Shown here piece by piece: positions 7,761-15,432 of a stretch of 64,000 nt of DNA. The DNA is from an uncultured Rhodospirillaceae bacterium (lineage in GTDB: Bacteria; Pseudomonadota; Alphaproteobacteria; Azospirillales; Azospirillaceae), in assembly GCA_937927415.1 (NCBI GenBank), contig CALBDS010000053.1:1-64000 (forward strand). The letters are read 5' to 3'. Numbering within the stretch: position 1 is the stretch's first letter; each line of letters opens with the position of its first letter. Under the pieces are notes generated by a model. It was not told where the DNA came from, searched no databases, and saw only the letters and a program-made list of their open reading frames with translations. A program made the translations under genes and the position numbers.

Positions 7761-8501
7761 TTACAGCAGATGCAGCGCCCACACGGCCACGGCCGCCGCC
7801 GCCAGCACCGGCACCGCCAGCCACGCCGGCGCCAGACGCACCGACTGCGCCGCTCCGGCGGGGACCAGGGACGCGGGCTTGCGGCCGGTAATCATCGGCC
7901 GCACCAGATTCTTGCCGCGGATGGCGTAATAGACCGCCGCCGCCAGATGGGCCAGCACCAGCACCAGCAGCACCTTGAACATCACCACATGGACGAAGGT
8001 GAGCCGGCCCGAGGCGGATTCGCTGACCAGATGGGCCAGCGGCCCTTCGCTGAACAGGTCGTCGCGGGCGAACAGGCCGGTTCCCGCCTGCACCAGCAGG
8101 AACAGCAGCAGGGCCAGGATCATCAGCCCGCCCGCCGGGTTGTGCCCGACCGTCAGCGGCAGTTGCCCACGCGCCACCTGCTTCACATAAGCCACCGCCG
8201 CCCCGGGGCCGCGCACGAAGGAGGCGAAGCGGGCGGTGGACGATCCCACCAGCCCCCAGCCCAGCCGGAACAGCACCAGCACCAGCACCGCCCGCCCGGC
8301 CAGCATGTGCAGAGCCATGTTGTCGAGGAACAGCCGCTCGCCCCCCGGCAGGGGGATGTTGACCGTGATCCCGCCGACCTCTCCGGTCAGCCACAGAAAG
8401 GCGACCAGCAGCACAAGCAGCCAATGGAACAGCCGCGTGGGCAGATCCCACACGGAGATGCCGGTGGAGGAGGGGGAGCTTCCGGTCATGGCGCTACTCA
8501 T
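7761..8501 (-). CDS. Cytochrome b561 domain protein (di-heme membrane electron carrier)
   Basis: Inner-membrane b-type cytochrome of the bacterial cytochrome b561 family (Ni/Fe-hydrogenase/b561 type). Sequence begins VWDLPTRLFHWLLV, the diagnostic first helix with the heme-ligand histidine, followed by three more hydrophobic helices, including MALHMLAGRAVLVLVLFRLGWG and FVHVVMFKVLLVLVLAHLAAAVYY with further histidines. It lies 58 bp downstream of a cytochrome c' gene on the same strand; such pairs commonly work together, with the b561 passing electrons to the periplasmic c-type heme protein. Two ATGs (8501 and 8489) are possible starts; neither has a strong ribosome-binding site. Confidence 0.85.
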   Translation of the reverse strand: MSSAMTGSSPSSTGISVWDLPTRLFHWLLVLLVAFLWLTGEVGGITVNIPLPGGERLFLDNMALHMLAGRAVLVLVLFRLGWGLVGSSTARFASFVRGPGAAVAYVKQVARGQLPLTVGHNPAGGLMILALLLFLLVQAGTGLFARDDLFSEGPLAHLVSESASGRLTFVHVVMFKVLLVLVLAHLAAAVYYAIRGKNLVRPMITGRKPASLVPAGAAQSVRLAPAWLAVPVLAAAAVAVWALHLL

Positions 8502-8559
8502 TCGTTGGAAGGGAAAACCCCTCCCCCCGGACGAGGAGAGGGGGAAGCGGCCGAGGCGC

Positions 8560-9000
8560 TTACTTCTTTTCCTTGTAGGTATCGTGGCAGTTCTTACAGA
8601 TCTTGCCGACCACGCCCACCTGGGCGCCAAAGGCGGCCTTGTCGGTGGGATCGATGGCGGCCAGCTTGGCGGTTTCGACCTGCATGGCGTCCAGGCCGGC
8701 GGCGAAGCGGTCCCACTCACCCCAGATTTCCGGCTTGGCGGCGGTTTCACCACCCAGCGCCTTTTCCTGGAACAGGGCCTTGGACTTGGCGGCGGCTTCG
8801 GCGATGGTCTTGGTGCGGGTGGGCAGGGACGCGGTGTCCGACGATTCGCCCTTCAGCACCGCGGCAATGGCCTTCATCTCGCCGCCGATGGCCTTCATAT
8901 TCTGCTTGCGGGCTTCGATGGTGGCTTCACCGGCGGCCAGGGCGGTGCCGGTCAGGGCGATCAGGGCCGCGGCGGCAATCATGGACTTGGACAGACGCAT
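8560..9000 (-). CDS. Cytochrome c' (class II cytochrome c)
   Basis: Periplasmic four-helix-bundle cytochrome c'. The 146-residue precursor has a signal peptide (MRLSKSMIAAAALIALTGTALA) and the single heme-binding motif CKNCH close to the C-terminus, which is the class II arrangement. The mature N-terminus ARKQNMKAIGGEMKAI is typical. In this family the heme is five-coordinate and binds NO or CO; roles in NO tolerance or electron transfer are known for relatives. The downstream cytochrome b561 gene is its likely redox partner. Confidence 0.92.
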   Translation of the reverse strand: MRLSKSMIAAAALIALTGTALAAGEATIEARKQNMKAIGGEMKAIAAVLKGESSDTASLPTRTKTIAEAAAKSKALFQEKALGGETAAKPEIWGEWDRFAAGLDAMQVETAKLAAIDPTDKAAFGAQVGVVGKICKNCHDTYKEKK

Positions 9001-9283
9001 CCGTTGGGTTCCTCAAGCTTGAAGTCAATCGGTCGATGGGTGCTGTGGCGCACAGCCGCCACGGCGGGAACCGGCGGGCCATAAGCATGGAACCGGCCCC
9101 ATAGCGGATGTGCTTACATCAGGGAATTCTGTTGCGCAAAGGCCGTGTTGCGCCGCAACGCACAGCCCAGCCATCGGCCGTACGGGTCTTGTAAGGTGAC
9201 ACCACACTTCCTAAAGGGCTATCACCCGTTTTTGCCGCTCTCCTCCTTTTTATCTCTTTTGTCCCCAACGACAGGATTTTTCC

Positions 9284-10504
9284 ATGAACTGCGACGTTGC
9301 CATCATCGGTGCCGGCCCGGCGGGTTTGATCGCCGCGGAACGGCTGGCGCAGGCCGGGCTGGCGGTCGCGGTGTTCGAGCGCATGCCGACCCCGGCGCGC
9401 AAGCTGCTGCTGGCCGGGCGCGGCGGGCTGAACCTGACCCATTCCGAACCGCTGGACCGTTTTCTCACCCGCTACGGCACGGGGCAGGCGGCGATGGGGC
9501 CGCTGGTGGCGGGCTTCACCCCCGACGACCTGCGCGCCTGGGCCGCCGGGCTGGGGGTGGACACCTTCGTCGGCACCTCGGGCCGGGTGTTCCCGGTGGC
9601 GATGAAGGCGTCGGGTCTGGTGCGCGCGTGGCTGCGGCGGCTGGACGGCTTGGGGGTGCGGCTGTTCGTCCGGCACCGCTGGGTGGGCTGGGACGCGGAC
9701 GGCGCGCTGCGCTTCGCCGCCGGGCCGGCGGGGCAGGAGACGGTGACGGTGCGTGCCCGCGCCGTGCTGCTGGCGCTGGGCGGGGCAAGCTGGCCGCGCA
9801 CCGGCTCCGATGGCGGGTGGGTGCCGCTGCTGGAGCAGCGCGGCGTGACGGTCCGCCCCCTGTGCCCCGCCAACATGGGGTTCGAGGTGCCGTGGTCCGA
9901 TCACCTGCGGGAACGGTGGGAAGGGCAGCCGGTGAAAAGCGTGGCCCTGTCTTTCGGCGGGCAGCGGGTGCGCGGTGAGTTCGTCGTCACCGCCACCGGC
10001 ATCGAGGGCGGGGCGGTCTATGCCCTGGGCGCGCCCTTGCGCGACACGGTGGCGGAGCAGGGATGGGCGGAACTGCGCATCGATCTGCTGCCCACCCTGA
10101 GCCAGGCGGAGATCCTCGCCCGCCTGCGCCGCCGGGGGGCGGAATCCCTGGCCACCCATCTGAAAAAGGCGCTGAACCTGACCGGCGTGCGGGCCGCATT
10201 GCTGCGGGAATTCGCCGGGCGCGACACGCTGGCCGATCCGGTGGCCCTGGCTGCGGCCATCAAGGATCTGCCGCTGATCGTCACCGGCACCGCCGGGCTG
10301 GACCGTGCCATTTCCACCGCGGGCGGCATCGGGTGGGACGCGGTGGACGGCGGGCTGATGCTGGCCGCCCTTCCCGGCGTGTTCGTGGCGGGGGAAATGC
10401 TGGATTGGGAAGCGCCGACCGGCGGCTATCTGCTCCAGGGCTGTTTTGCCACCGGCGTGCGGGCGGCGGCGGGCATCCGGGAATGGCTGGCGTCCCGGGT
10501 GTGA
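9284..10504 (+). CDS. FAD-dependent flavoprotein of the HI0933/PP_4765 family (BaiN/RdsA-like)
   Basis: A 406-residue putative NAD(P)/FAD-dependent oxidoreductase. The N-terminus is a Rossmann dinucleotide-binding motif (AIIGAGPAGLIAAE, residues 6-19) followed by the family marker KLLLAGRGGLNLTHSE. A second FAD-contact region (LLALGGASWPRTGSDG) lies in the middle, and the C-terminus has the typical ATGIEGGAVY and GVFVAGEMLDWEAPTGGYLLQGCFATG blocks. This pattern fits the alpha/gamma-proteobacterial branch called PP_4765 family. Substrate is unknown for this branch. It stands alone on the plus strand, 283 bp after the divergent cytochrome c' gene. Confidence 0.88.
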   Translation: MNCDVAIIGAGPAGLIAAERLAQAGLAVAVFERMPTPARKLLLAGRGGLNLTHSEPLDRFLTRYGTGQAAMGPLVAGFTPDDLRAWAAGLGVDTFVGTSGRVFPVAMKASGLVRAWLRRLDGLGVRLFVRHRWVGWDADGALRFAAGPAGQETVTVRARAVLLALGGASWPRTGSDGGWVPLLEQRGVTVRPLCPANMGFEVPWSDHLRERWEGQPVKSVALSFGGQRVRGEFVVTATGIEGGAVYALGAPLRDTVAEQGWAELRIDLLPTLSQAEILARLRRRGAESLATHLKKALNLTGVRAALLREFAGRDTLADPVALAAAIKDLPLIVTGTAGLDRAISTAGGIGWDAVDGGLMLAALPGVFVAGEMLDWEAPTGGYLLQGCFATGVRAAAGIREWLASRV

Positions 10505-10826
10505 CAACCCGCATGGCTGCCTCTCCGCATGGCTGCCCGGCGGGGGAAGTATAGGACAAAAAGAGGCAAAGGTTTTATGAGCCAACATTTGTCACGGGAA
10601 AGCAAAGCCGATGTTATTCCCCGTCCGGGTACAGCAAAACAGCACGTCGGCTATGATTTTGTGTCGGTGGTCGATGGCGCGCGGATGCGGTAACAATCTT
10701 TCCGTTAACCAAGGGGCTTGGGCGCCGCTGTCGGCATCCCCCCTTGCCCGGTGCTGGGTTTTTCCCGCTTCCCCGTGAGGGTGGAGGCCGCTGGGACACG
10801 GAATTCAACGAGCAAGGACCACGATC
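10505..10826. other. Intergenic region upstream of the DUF1127 gene
   Basis: About 320 bp with no gene seen. It contains a short tandem direct repeat, CCGCATGGCTGCC twice (about 10509 and 10526). A promoter for the DUF1127 gene is expected in the right half, but no sigma-70 consensus stands out. Confidence 0.4.
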
Positions 10827-11045
10827 ATGTCACACATCGTTCATCAGGCTCCGGCCCACCGCGGCCCTCGCGCTGACACCCTGATGTCGGGCATCGACCG
10901 CTTTTTCGACACGCTGTCCCAGTGGCGGATGCGGATGGTGACCCGCCGCGATCTCGCCCGTCTGGACGACCGGATGCTTTCCGATATCGGCGTTTCTCCT
11001 GCCGATGTGGAGCACGAGGTGTCCAAACACTTCTGGCAGGCGTGA
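10827..11045 (+). CDS. DUF1127 domain small protein
   Basis: A 72-residue basic protein. Its second half (RMRMVTRRDLARLDDRMLSDIGVSPADVEHEV) is the DUF1127 (YjiS-like) motif, with the conserved L-x-D-x-x-L-x-D-I-G core. Small DUF1127 proteins in alphaproteobacteria have been linked to RNA binding and to phosphate, carbon and stress adaptation. Here the domain fills the C-terminal half and is preceded by a short unconserved region. Its own terminator follows directly, so it is probably monocistronic. Confidence 0.88.
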   Translation: MSHIVHQAPAHRGPRADTLMSGIDRFFDTLSQWRMRMVTRRDLARLDDRMLSDIGVSPADVEHEVSKHFWQA

Positions 11046-11068
11046 TTTTTCTTTCCGGCTTCTGCCTA

Positions 11069-11108
11069 CGACAAGGCCCCTGACGGATTGCCGCCAGGGG
11101 CCTTGTCG
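11069..11108. terminator. Bidirectional terminator between DUF1127 and YgjP-type genes
   Basis: A perfect 14-bp stem CGACAAGGCCCCTG / CAGGGGCCTTGTCG is followed on the plus strand by TTTTGTCTT. It lies between two convergent genes. Confidence 0.9.
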
Positions 11109-11130
11109 TTTTGTCTTAGACCGCCGAGCG

Positions 11131-11856
11131 TCAGCCCTGCCGGTTGCCGTAGCGCAAGAGCCGGGCGCCGTTGGCCTTCAGCCAGGCGCGGGGGGCCTCG
11201 ACCTCCGCCGTCAGGCCGGCGCAGACCGCCCAGAAACGGGCGGAGTGGTTCATCTCCTTCAGATGCGCCACCTCGTGCGCCACCACGTAATCCAGCACCG
11301 GCTCGGGCGTCAGGATCAGACGCCACGAAAACGACAGCCGCCCGGTGGCCGAACAGCTTCCCCACCGGCTGCGGGTGTCGCGCACCGTCACCGCCGCCAC
11401 CCGCGCGCCCAGCGCGGCGGCCTTGGCACGGGCGCGGGCGGCCAGTTCGCGGCGCGCCTCCGCCGTCAGATAATCCTGCACCCGTCGCGGCACATGCTCG
11501 GCCCGGCCCCCGACCCGGATCACCCCGTCGGCCCGCCGGGTGCCGCCCACCAGATCGGGCGTGTGCCGGATTTCATGGTCCGTCCCCAGGACCGGCACCA
11601 CGGCGCCGTCGATGAAGGGCAGGGCGGGCGGCAGGGCCGCCAGACGCCCGCGCACCCAATCGTCGTGGCGGCCGACGAAGCGCAGCACCTCCGCCTGGCT
11701 CACGCCGACGGGGATGACCACCTGCACCAGCCCGCGCCCGGCGTCCACCCGCAGAGTCATGCGCCGTGCCCGGGCACTTTCCCGCAATTCCAGCGGTACC
11801 GGCAGGCCGGCAACGGTCAGGGGGCAGGGTGGTTTGGGCGGGCGGCGTGGGGGCAT
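11131..11856 (-). CDS. YgjP-like (DUF45/M48-related) zinc metallohydrolase
   Basis: A 241-residue putative metal-dependent hydrolase. The zinc signature HEVAHLKEMNHSARFW (HExxH with a downstream histidine) is near the C-terminus, and the family motif DTRSRWGSCSATGRLSFSWRL precedes it. This combination defines the YgjP/DUF45 group, which is related to SprT and WLM peptidases. No signal peptide is seen, so it is expected to be cytoplasmic. Substrate unknown. The gene is convergent with DUF1127 and divergent from the histidine kinase gene. Confidence 0.9.
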   Translation of the reverse strand: MPPRRPPKPPCPLTVAGLPVPLELRESARARRMTLRVDAGRGLVQVVIPVGVSQAEVLRFVGRHDDWVRGRLAALPPALPFIDGAVVPVLGTDHEIRHTPDLVGGTRRADGVIRVGGRAEHVPRRVQDYLTAEARRELAARARAKAAALGARVAAVTVRDTRSRWGSCSATGRLSFSWRLILTPEPVLDYVVAHEVAHLKEMNHSARFWAVCAGLTAEVEAPRAWLKANGARLLRYGNRQG

Positions 11857-12029
11857 GGCGACGGTTATAGCCTGTCCGCCGGCATCCCCGCCAGCCCCGC
11901 CGGTTCAAAGGACCCTCTTGCCGGATGCGCCCGTGCAGTCCACACTAAAAGACAGGGTTTGTTTTCAGGGCGATGGAAAAACGCCGTTCGTGATCCTGTG
12001 CGAAAGATCCAATACCAAAGGCATATGAC

Positions 12030-13025
12030 ATGAGCCATGATCTCCTGCTGCAATCAATGCTGACGCTGTCTGGCGATCCATTGGCATTGCTTGACGGGCA
12101 TGGCGTGTTCCTTGCGGTGGCTCCGGCCTTTGCTGGCGCTTTCGGTGGCACGGTATCCGATTTCCAGGGGCGGACGTTGGACAACAGCCTGTTGCCATCA
12201 ACGGTAGCGGCGGCGGTGGCCGCCACCGTGCCGGCGGTGATGGCGGGGGGCGATGCAAGGACGGTGGCGGGGCTGAGCCTGCGCCCGATGGCCGATCCCG
12301 CCGGCCGGGTGCTGGGGGTGGCGGTTGCCGCGCCCGGTGCGGCCGAACGCCGCCGCGCCTGGGCGGAGCGGTTCGTCGCCGTCGCCAATCATGATCTGCG
12401 CCAGCCGTTCCAGGCGATCCAGCTTTTCCACCATCTGGTGGGCGCGCGGCTGACCGACCCGCTGACACAGGATCTGTGCAGCAAGCTGGGGGAAGCGATC
12501 GAGGGAGCCGAAACCCTGATCCGTGCCATGATGGAGATCACGTCGCTGCAAAACGGCCTTGTGACCGCCACGCCCCGGCCGGTTGCCATCGACGGGATCC
12601 TGGCCCGCCTGCTCACCGCCTATGAGACCAAGGCCGCGGCCAAGGGGCTGCACCTGCGCGTGCATCCGGCCGATGAGGCGTCGGTGCTGACCGATGAGGC
12701 GCTGCTGGAGCGGCTGCTGGGCCATCTGCTGAGCAACGCGGTGCGCTTCACCGATCGCGGCGGCGTGCTGCTGGCCGCCCGCCCCCGCGGCGGTGCCCTG
12801 CGGCTGGAGGTGTGGGACACCGGCCCCGGCATGCCCGAAGGCGACCGCCCGACGCTGCTGGACGAAGCCGCCCCGGTGGGTGGGGTGCGGGGGCGCGGTT
12901 TCGGCCTGACCATCGTGCGCCATCTGGCTGGTCTTCTGGACCATCCTTTGCGCGTGTGCGTGCGCCCCGGCCACGGCACCGCGGTGATGGTCACGGTGCC
13001 GTTCGCCGGGCCAGGCACGCCCTGA
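12030..13025 (+). CDS. Orphan soluble PAS-type sensor histidine kinase
   Basis: A 331-residue cytoplasmic histidine kinase. Residues about 10-95 form a PAS-like sensor segment (LDGHGVFLAVAPAFAGAFGG). The dimerisation/phosphoacceptor box is FVAVANHDLRQPFQAIQLF with His121. The ATPase region has an N-box (LLGHLLSNAVRFTD), a G1 box (VWDTGPGMP) and a G2-like GRGFGLTIVRHLAG. The HDLRQP type of H-box is common in hybrid kinases, but no receiver domain and no membrane segment are present. No response regulator is adjacent; the neighbour is a DUF2087 gene on the opposite strand. Partner and signal are unknown. Confidence 0.85.
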   Translation: MSHDLLLQSMLTLSGDPLALLDGHGVFLAVAPAFAGAFGGTVSDFQGRTLDNSLLPSTVAAAVAATVPAVMAGGDARTVAGLSLRPMADPAGRVLGVAVAAPGAAERRRAWAERFVAVANHDLRQPFQAIQLFHHLVGARLTDPLTQDLCSKLGEAIEGAETLIRAMMEITSLQNGLVTATPRPVAIDGILARLLTAYETKAAAKGLHLRVHPADEASVLTDEALLERLLGHLLSNAVRFTDRGGVLLAARPRGGALRLEVWDTGPGMPEGDRPTLLDEAAPVGGVRGRGFGLTIVRHLAGLLDHPLRVCVRPGHGTAVMVTVPFAGPGTP

Positions 13026-13042
13026 CGCGGGTTGAGGGGCCG

Positions 13043-13609
13043 TCAGCGTGACGGCGCTTTTCCCTCCGCGCGGGTTTTCAGGTGGTGGAGCAGGGCCAGG
13101 GCGTCGGCTGGGGGCTTGCGCTCCACCCGCCGGTATTCCCGCCCATCGGGGGTGCGGACCAGCAGCCCCAGATCGCACATTTCCCGCCGCAGCAGGGCGT
13201 GGTCGCCGAAGCTGTGGTTGTCCTGAAGAAAGCGGTTGATGTCGCGTTCGTGCTGAACGGTACCGGGCGACAGGCGCGACCACAGCACCCACAGGCACGG
13301 TTGCCGTTCGCTGAGCTTGGGCGGCCAGCGGATCAGGGTTCCGTTTCCATCGAAACAGCGGGCGATGCGCAGGACTCGGGCCATATCGGCCGGGGTGTCT
13401 GCGGCCTGCGGCTCCGGTTGGGGCGGGGGAGGGACGGGGACGGTTTCGGCCCGGAAATGCTGGAAATTGCGGTGGCCGGCGGCCTTGGCCAGCATGTTGA
13501 GCAATTCCACATGGCTGGGCGTGTCCTGACGCCCGACAAGCTGCGTCCGCAAGGAGCGGGCCAACGCCGAGATATCATCCGTGCGGTAGGGCAACGGGAT
13601 GCGGGTCAT
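13043..13609 (-). CDS. DUF2087 domain protein
   Basis: A 188-residue protein. The C-terminal region carries the DUF2087 pattern (RDINRFLQDNHSFGDHALLR ... DLGLLVRTPDGREYRRVE), which looks like a winged-helix fold and is found attached to regulators and alone. The N-terminal part (ISALARSLRTQL ... HVELLNMLAKAAGHRNFQHF) resembles the short helical module found at the start of some glyoxalase-superfamily and DUF2087 proteins. ATG at 13609 is used; the longer open frame to 13828 looks non-coding. It is convergent with the histidine kinase gene (17 bp apart). A regulatory role is likely but not shown. Confidence 0.75.
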   Translation of the reverse strand: MTRIPLPYRTDDISALARSLRTQLVGRQDTPSHVELLNMLAKAAGHRNFQHFRAETVPVPPPPQPEPQAADTPADMARVLRIARCFDGNGTLIRWPPKLSERQPCLWVLWSRLSPGTVQHERDINRFLQDNHSFGDHALLRREMCDLGLLVRTPDGREYRRVERKPPADALALLHHLKTRAEGKAPSR

Positions 13610-13879
13610 GATGGCTTCCTCACAACGTGCCGATCCGGTGAGGTTTGCCGGTGGCCGCCGACTTCCGGCACGGCACGCGATGAGGTGTCGTGCGAACGGG
13701 ATAAAGGCAGGTTTAGCTCCCCATCGCGGGGCGGCGACGCCTGGGTGAACTGCCGACCGGAACCCACCATAGCGTGCGGCATCGCGGCTGGCAAGATCCC
13801 CGGCTTTTGCGGCCATCCGTGTTTGCAAGCCTCGATTATAGGTTTATTTTCTGTCGAATTCATCAAAATGAGGTTGCAT

Positions 13880-15037
13880 ATGTATTCGTTTTCCGCATTC
13901 CGGTGTGCGACGGCGGCGGCCGTTGTGGTGCCGATGATTGTTTCGGCGGCGGCGCTGGCGGCTCCTCTTTATGACGGGGCCACGGCGACCCAGTGCATTC
14001 CTTTCGCCAATCATCAGGCGGTGTCGTTCACCGACGCGCCGCGGCTGAACATCAGCGTCGGCCCGGTAAGGGGATACACATCGGTGCAGATGGACACCGG
14101 CTCGGTGGGGGTGGCTCTGTCCGCCGGCAAGATTCCCGATTTCGAAGCGTTGAAGGCCCGGTCCGATTCCGCGCCCGGCACGCAATACCTGTCCAGCAGC
14201 AAGATGCTATGGGCGGGCACCTGGGTGCGGACGACGGTGACCCTGTACGACCGCGCGGGCAAGCCGGTGGCGGTGGCCCTGGTGCCGGTGCTGGGTGTGG
14301 AAAGGGCCGGTCATTGCCCCAGCTATCAGACGGACGGCACGATCTGCCCCGACCTTGCCCCGGCGGTGAAAGGCGACATTTTCTATATGGGTGTCGGGTT
14401 CGGGCAGGAGGCGGATTTCCAGCCCCAGGGCACGCCCGACAAGAACGTCCTTTTGAATCTGGTCCGCATGAGGGACCAGCCCGTCGATCCCACGAGCTTC
14501 AACCCCGGCTACATCATCGGGCGCCAGGGCATTCAGGTGGGCCTGACCGCCGCCAACACCGCCGGTTTCCGTTTCGCCAAGCTGTCGCCTTATCAGCAGT
14601 ATTCGGGCGATTGGGAACCGCCGATGGGCTGCCTGACCGTCAACCCGGCGGAAAACGGCTCCTCATGCCTGAAGGCCAAGGTGCTGGTGGATACCGGCAT
14701 CCCGCAGAGCTACATGACGGTTCCCCCCAGCACCAAGCTGACCACCGTGAAGGCGCCGGACGCCAGCGAGCCGAAGCGCCAGATCGACGTGCTGGCCCCC
14801 GGCAACAGCGTGTCGGTCAGCCTTCCCGAGACGCCGGAGTTCATCGCCACCGACGCCTTTACCATTGGCGGGAACACCCCGGTGGAACCGAAACAGGTGA
14901 TTCCCAGCATCACCGACAAGCACCCGCCCTTCATCAACACCGGGCGGCATTTCCTGCGCCAGTTCCAGTTCCTGTATGACGCCAGGCAGGGCTATCTGGG
15001 CATCAAGGACCAGCCGAATCCCTGCGGCGAGCTGTAA
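13880..15037 (+). CDS. Secreted protein with two DTG motifs, possible bacterial pepsin-like aspartic protease
   Basis: A 385-residue secreted protein. The signal peptide spans about residues 1-28 (AALAAPLYDG). Two Asp-Thr-Gly motifs are present: D72-T-G-S (VQMDTGSVGVAL) and D271-T-G (KVLVDTGIPQSYM), 199 residues apart, compared with 183 in pepsin. The C-terminus reads INTGRHFLRQFQFLYDARQG then YLGI, which strongly resembles the pepsin closing element (LGDxFLRxYYxVFDxxxxxxGxA). Together these suggest a two-lobed aspartic protease fold. It could instead be an inactive relative of an uncharacterised secreted family. ATG 13880 is preferred over 13868 because GAGG lies 7 nt before it. It is the last chromosomal gene before the inserted element. 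Confidence 0.75.
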   Translation: MYSFSAFRCATAAAVVVPMIVSAAALAAPLYDGATATQCIPFANHQAVSFTDAPRLNISVGPVRGYTSVQMDTGSVGVALSAGKIPDFEALKARSDSAPGTQYLSSSKMLWAGTWVRTTVTLYDRAGKPVAVALVPVLGVERAGHCPSYQTDGTICPDLAPAVKGDIFYMGVGFGQEADFQPQGTPDKNVLLNLVRMRDQPVDPTSFNPGYIIGRQGIQVGLTAANTAGFRFAKLSPYQQYSGDWEPPMGCLTVNPAENGSSCLKAKVLVDTGIPQSYMTVPPSTKLTTVKAPDASEPKRQIDVLAPGNSVSVSLPETPEFIATDAFTIGGNTPVEPKQVIPSITDKHPPFINTGRHFLRQFQFLYDARQGYLGIKDQPNPCGEL

Positions 15038-15112
15038 CCCATGGGATGGCGCTCCGGGCTTCGATCCGGGGCGCCCGCTCCGGCGGAGGGGGATCGAGGG
15101 GGGGCTGAAAAC

Positions 15113-15141
15113 AACAAAAGCCCCGCACAACGGCGAGGCTT
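15113..15141 (-). terminator. Displaced terminator of the tRNA-Glu gene
   Basis: On the minus strand AGCCTCGC pairs with GCGGGGCT (8 bp with one G-T pair, 6-nt loop) and is followed by TTTTGTTG. It lies about 35 bp beyond the left att copy, exactly where a terminator for the minus-strand tRNA-Glu gene would have been before the element inserted. Confidence 0.7.
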
Positions 15142-15173
15142 CCTTTGCTAACGCTGACTCTTCCCAAGGAAGA

Positions 15174-15190
15174 TGGCGTCCCCAAGGGGA
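15174..15190. repeat. Left attachment-site copy (att core)
   Basis: TGGCGTCCCCAAGGGGA, identical over 17 bp to the tRNA-Glu 3' end at 23793-23809. Reading leftwards (minus strand) it is followed by the presumed original tRNA terminator. Confidence 0.85.
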
Positions 15191-15217
15191 GGAGACGCCA
15201 GCTTGCGGTGCAAACGC

Positions 15218-15315
15218 TTGTCAACAAACGCGTTTTCCGGCGGAAACCGGGGGCCAGGAAGGCCCCAGGACACGGGAGTGATACACAGGACTGCAAGAAT
15301 TGTCAACGTCTGCAA
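15218..15315 (+). other. Repeated TTGTCAAC motifs, candidate integrase arm sites (left end)
   Basis: TTGTCAACAAACG starts at 15218 and TTGTCAACGTCTGCAA lies at 15300-15315; a weaker TTGACTTGC follows near 15329. The 16-bp copy matches, in inverted orientation, a sequence just inside the right end (23758-23773) at 14 of 16 positions. Placement just inside both att sites fits arm-type binding sites of a tyrosine recombinase. Confidence 0.5.
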
Positions 15316-15432
15316 GGCATTGCGTCAGTTGACTTGCGGTGCCAAGCGCGCGCCACAAATTAGATTAGACTTCCGATTCCTCGCAATAGTTTGAGGATAC
15401 AGCGCTCTTCTACGTTTAACAAACTCCGCATC

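Noticed and set aside
10509..10538. CCGCATGGCTGCC repeated twice, as a possible regulatory repeat or CRISPR-like unit
   Set aside because: Only two short copies with a 4-bp gap; likely a local duplication at the end of the flavoprotein gene.
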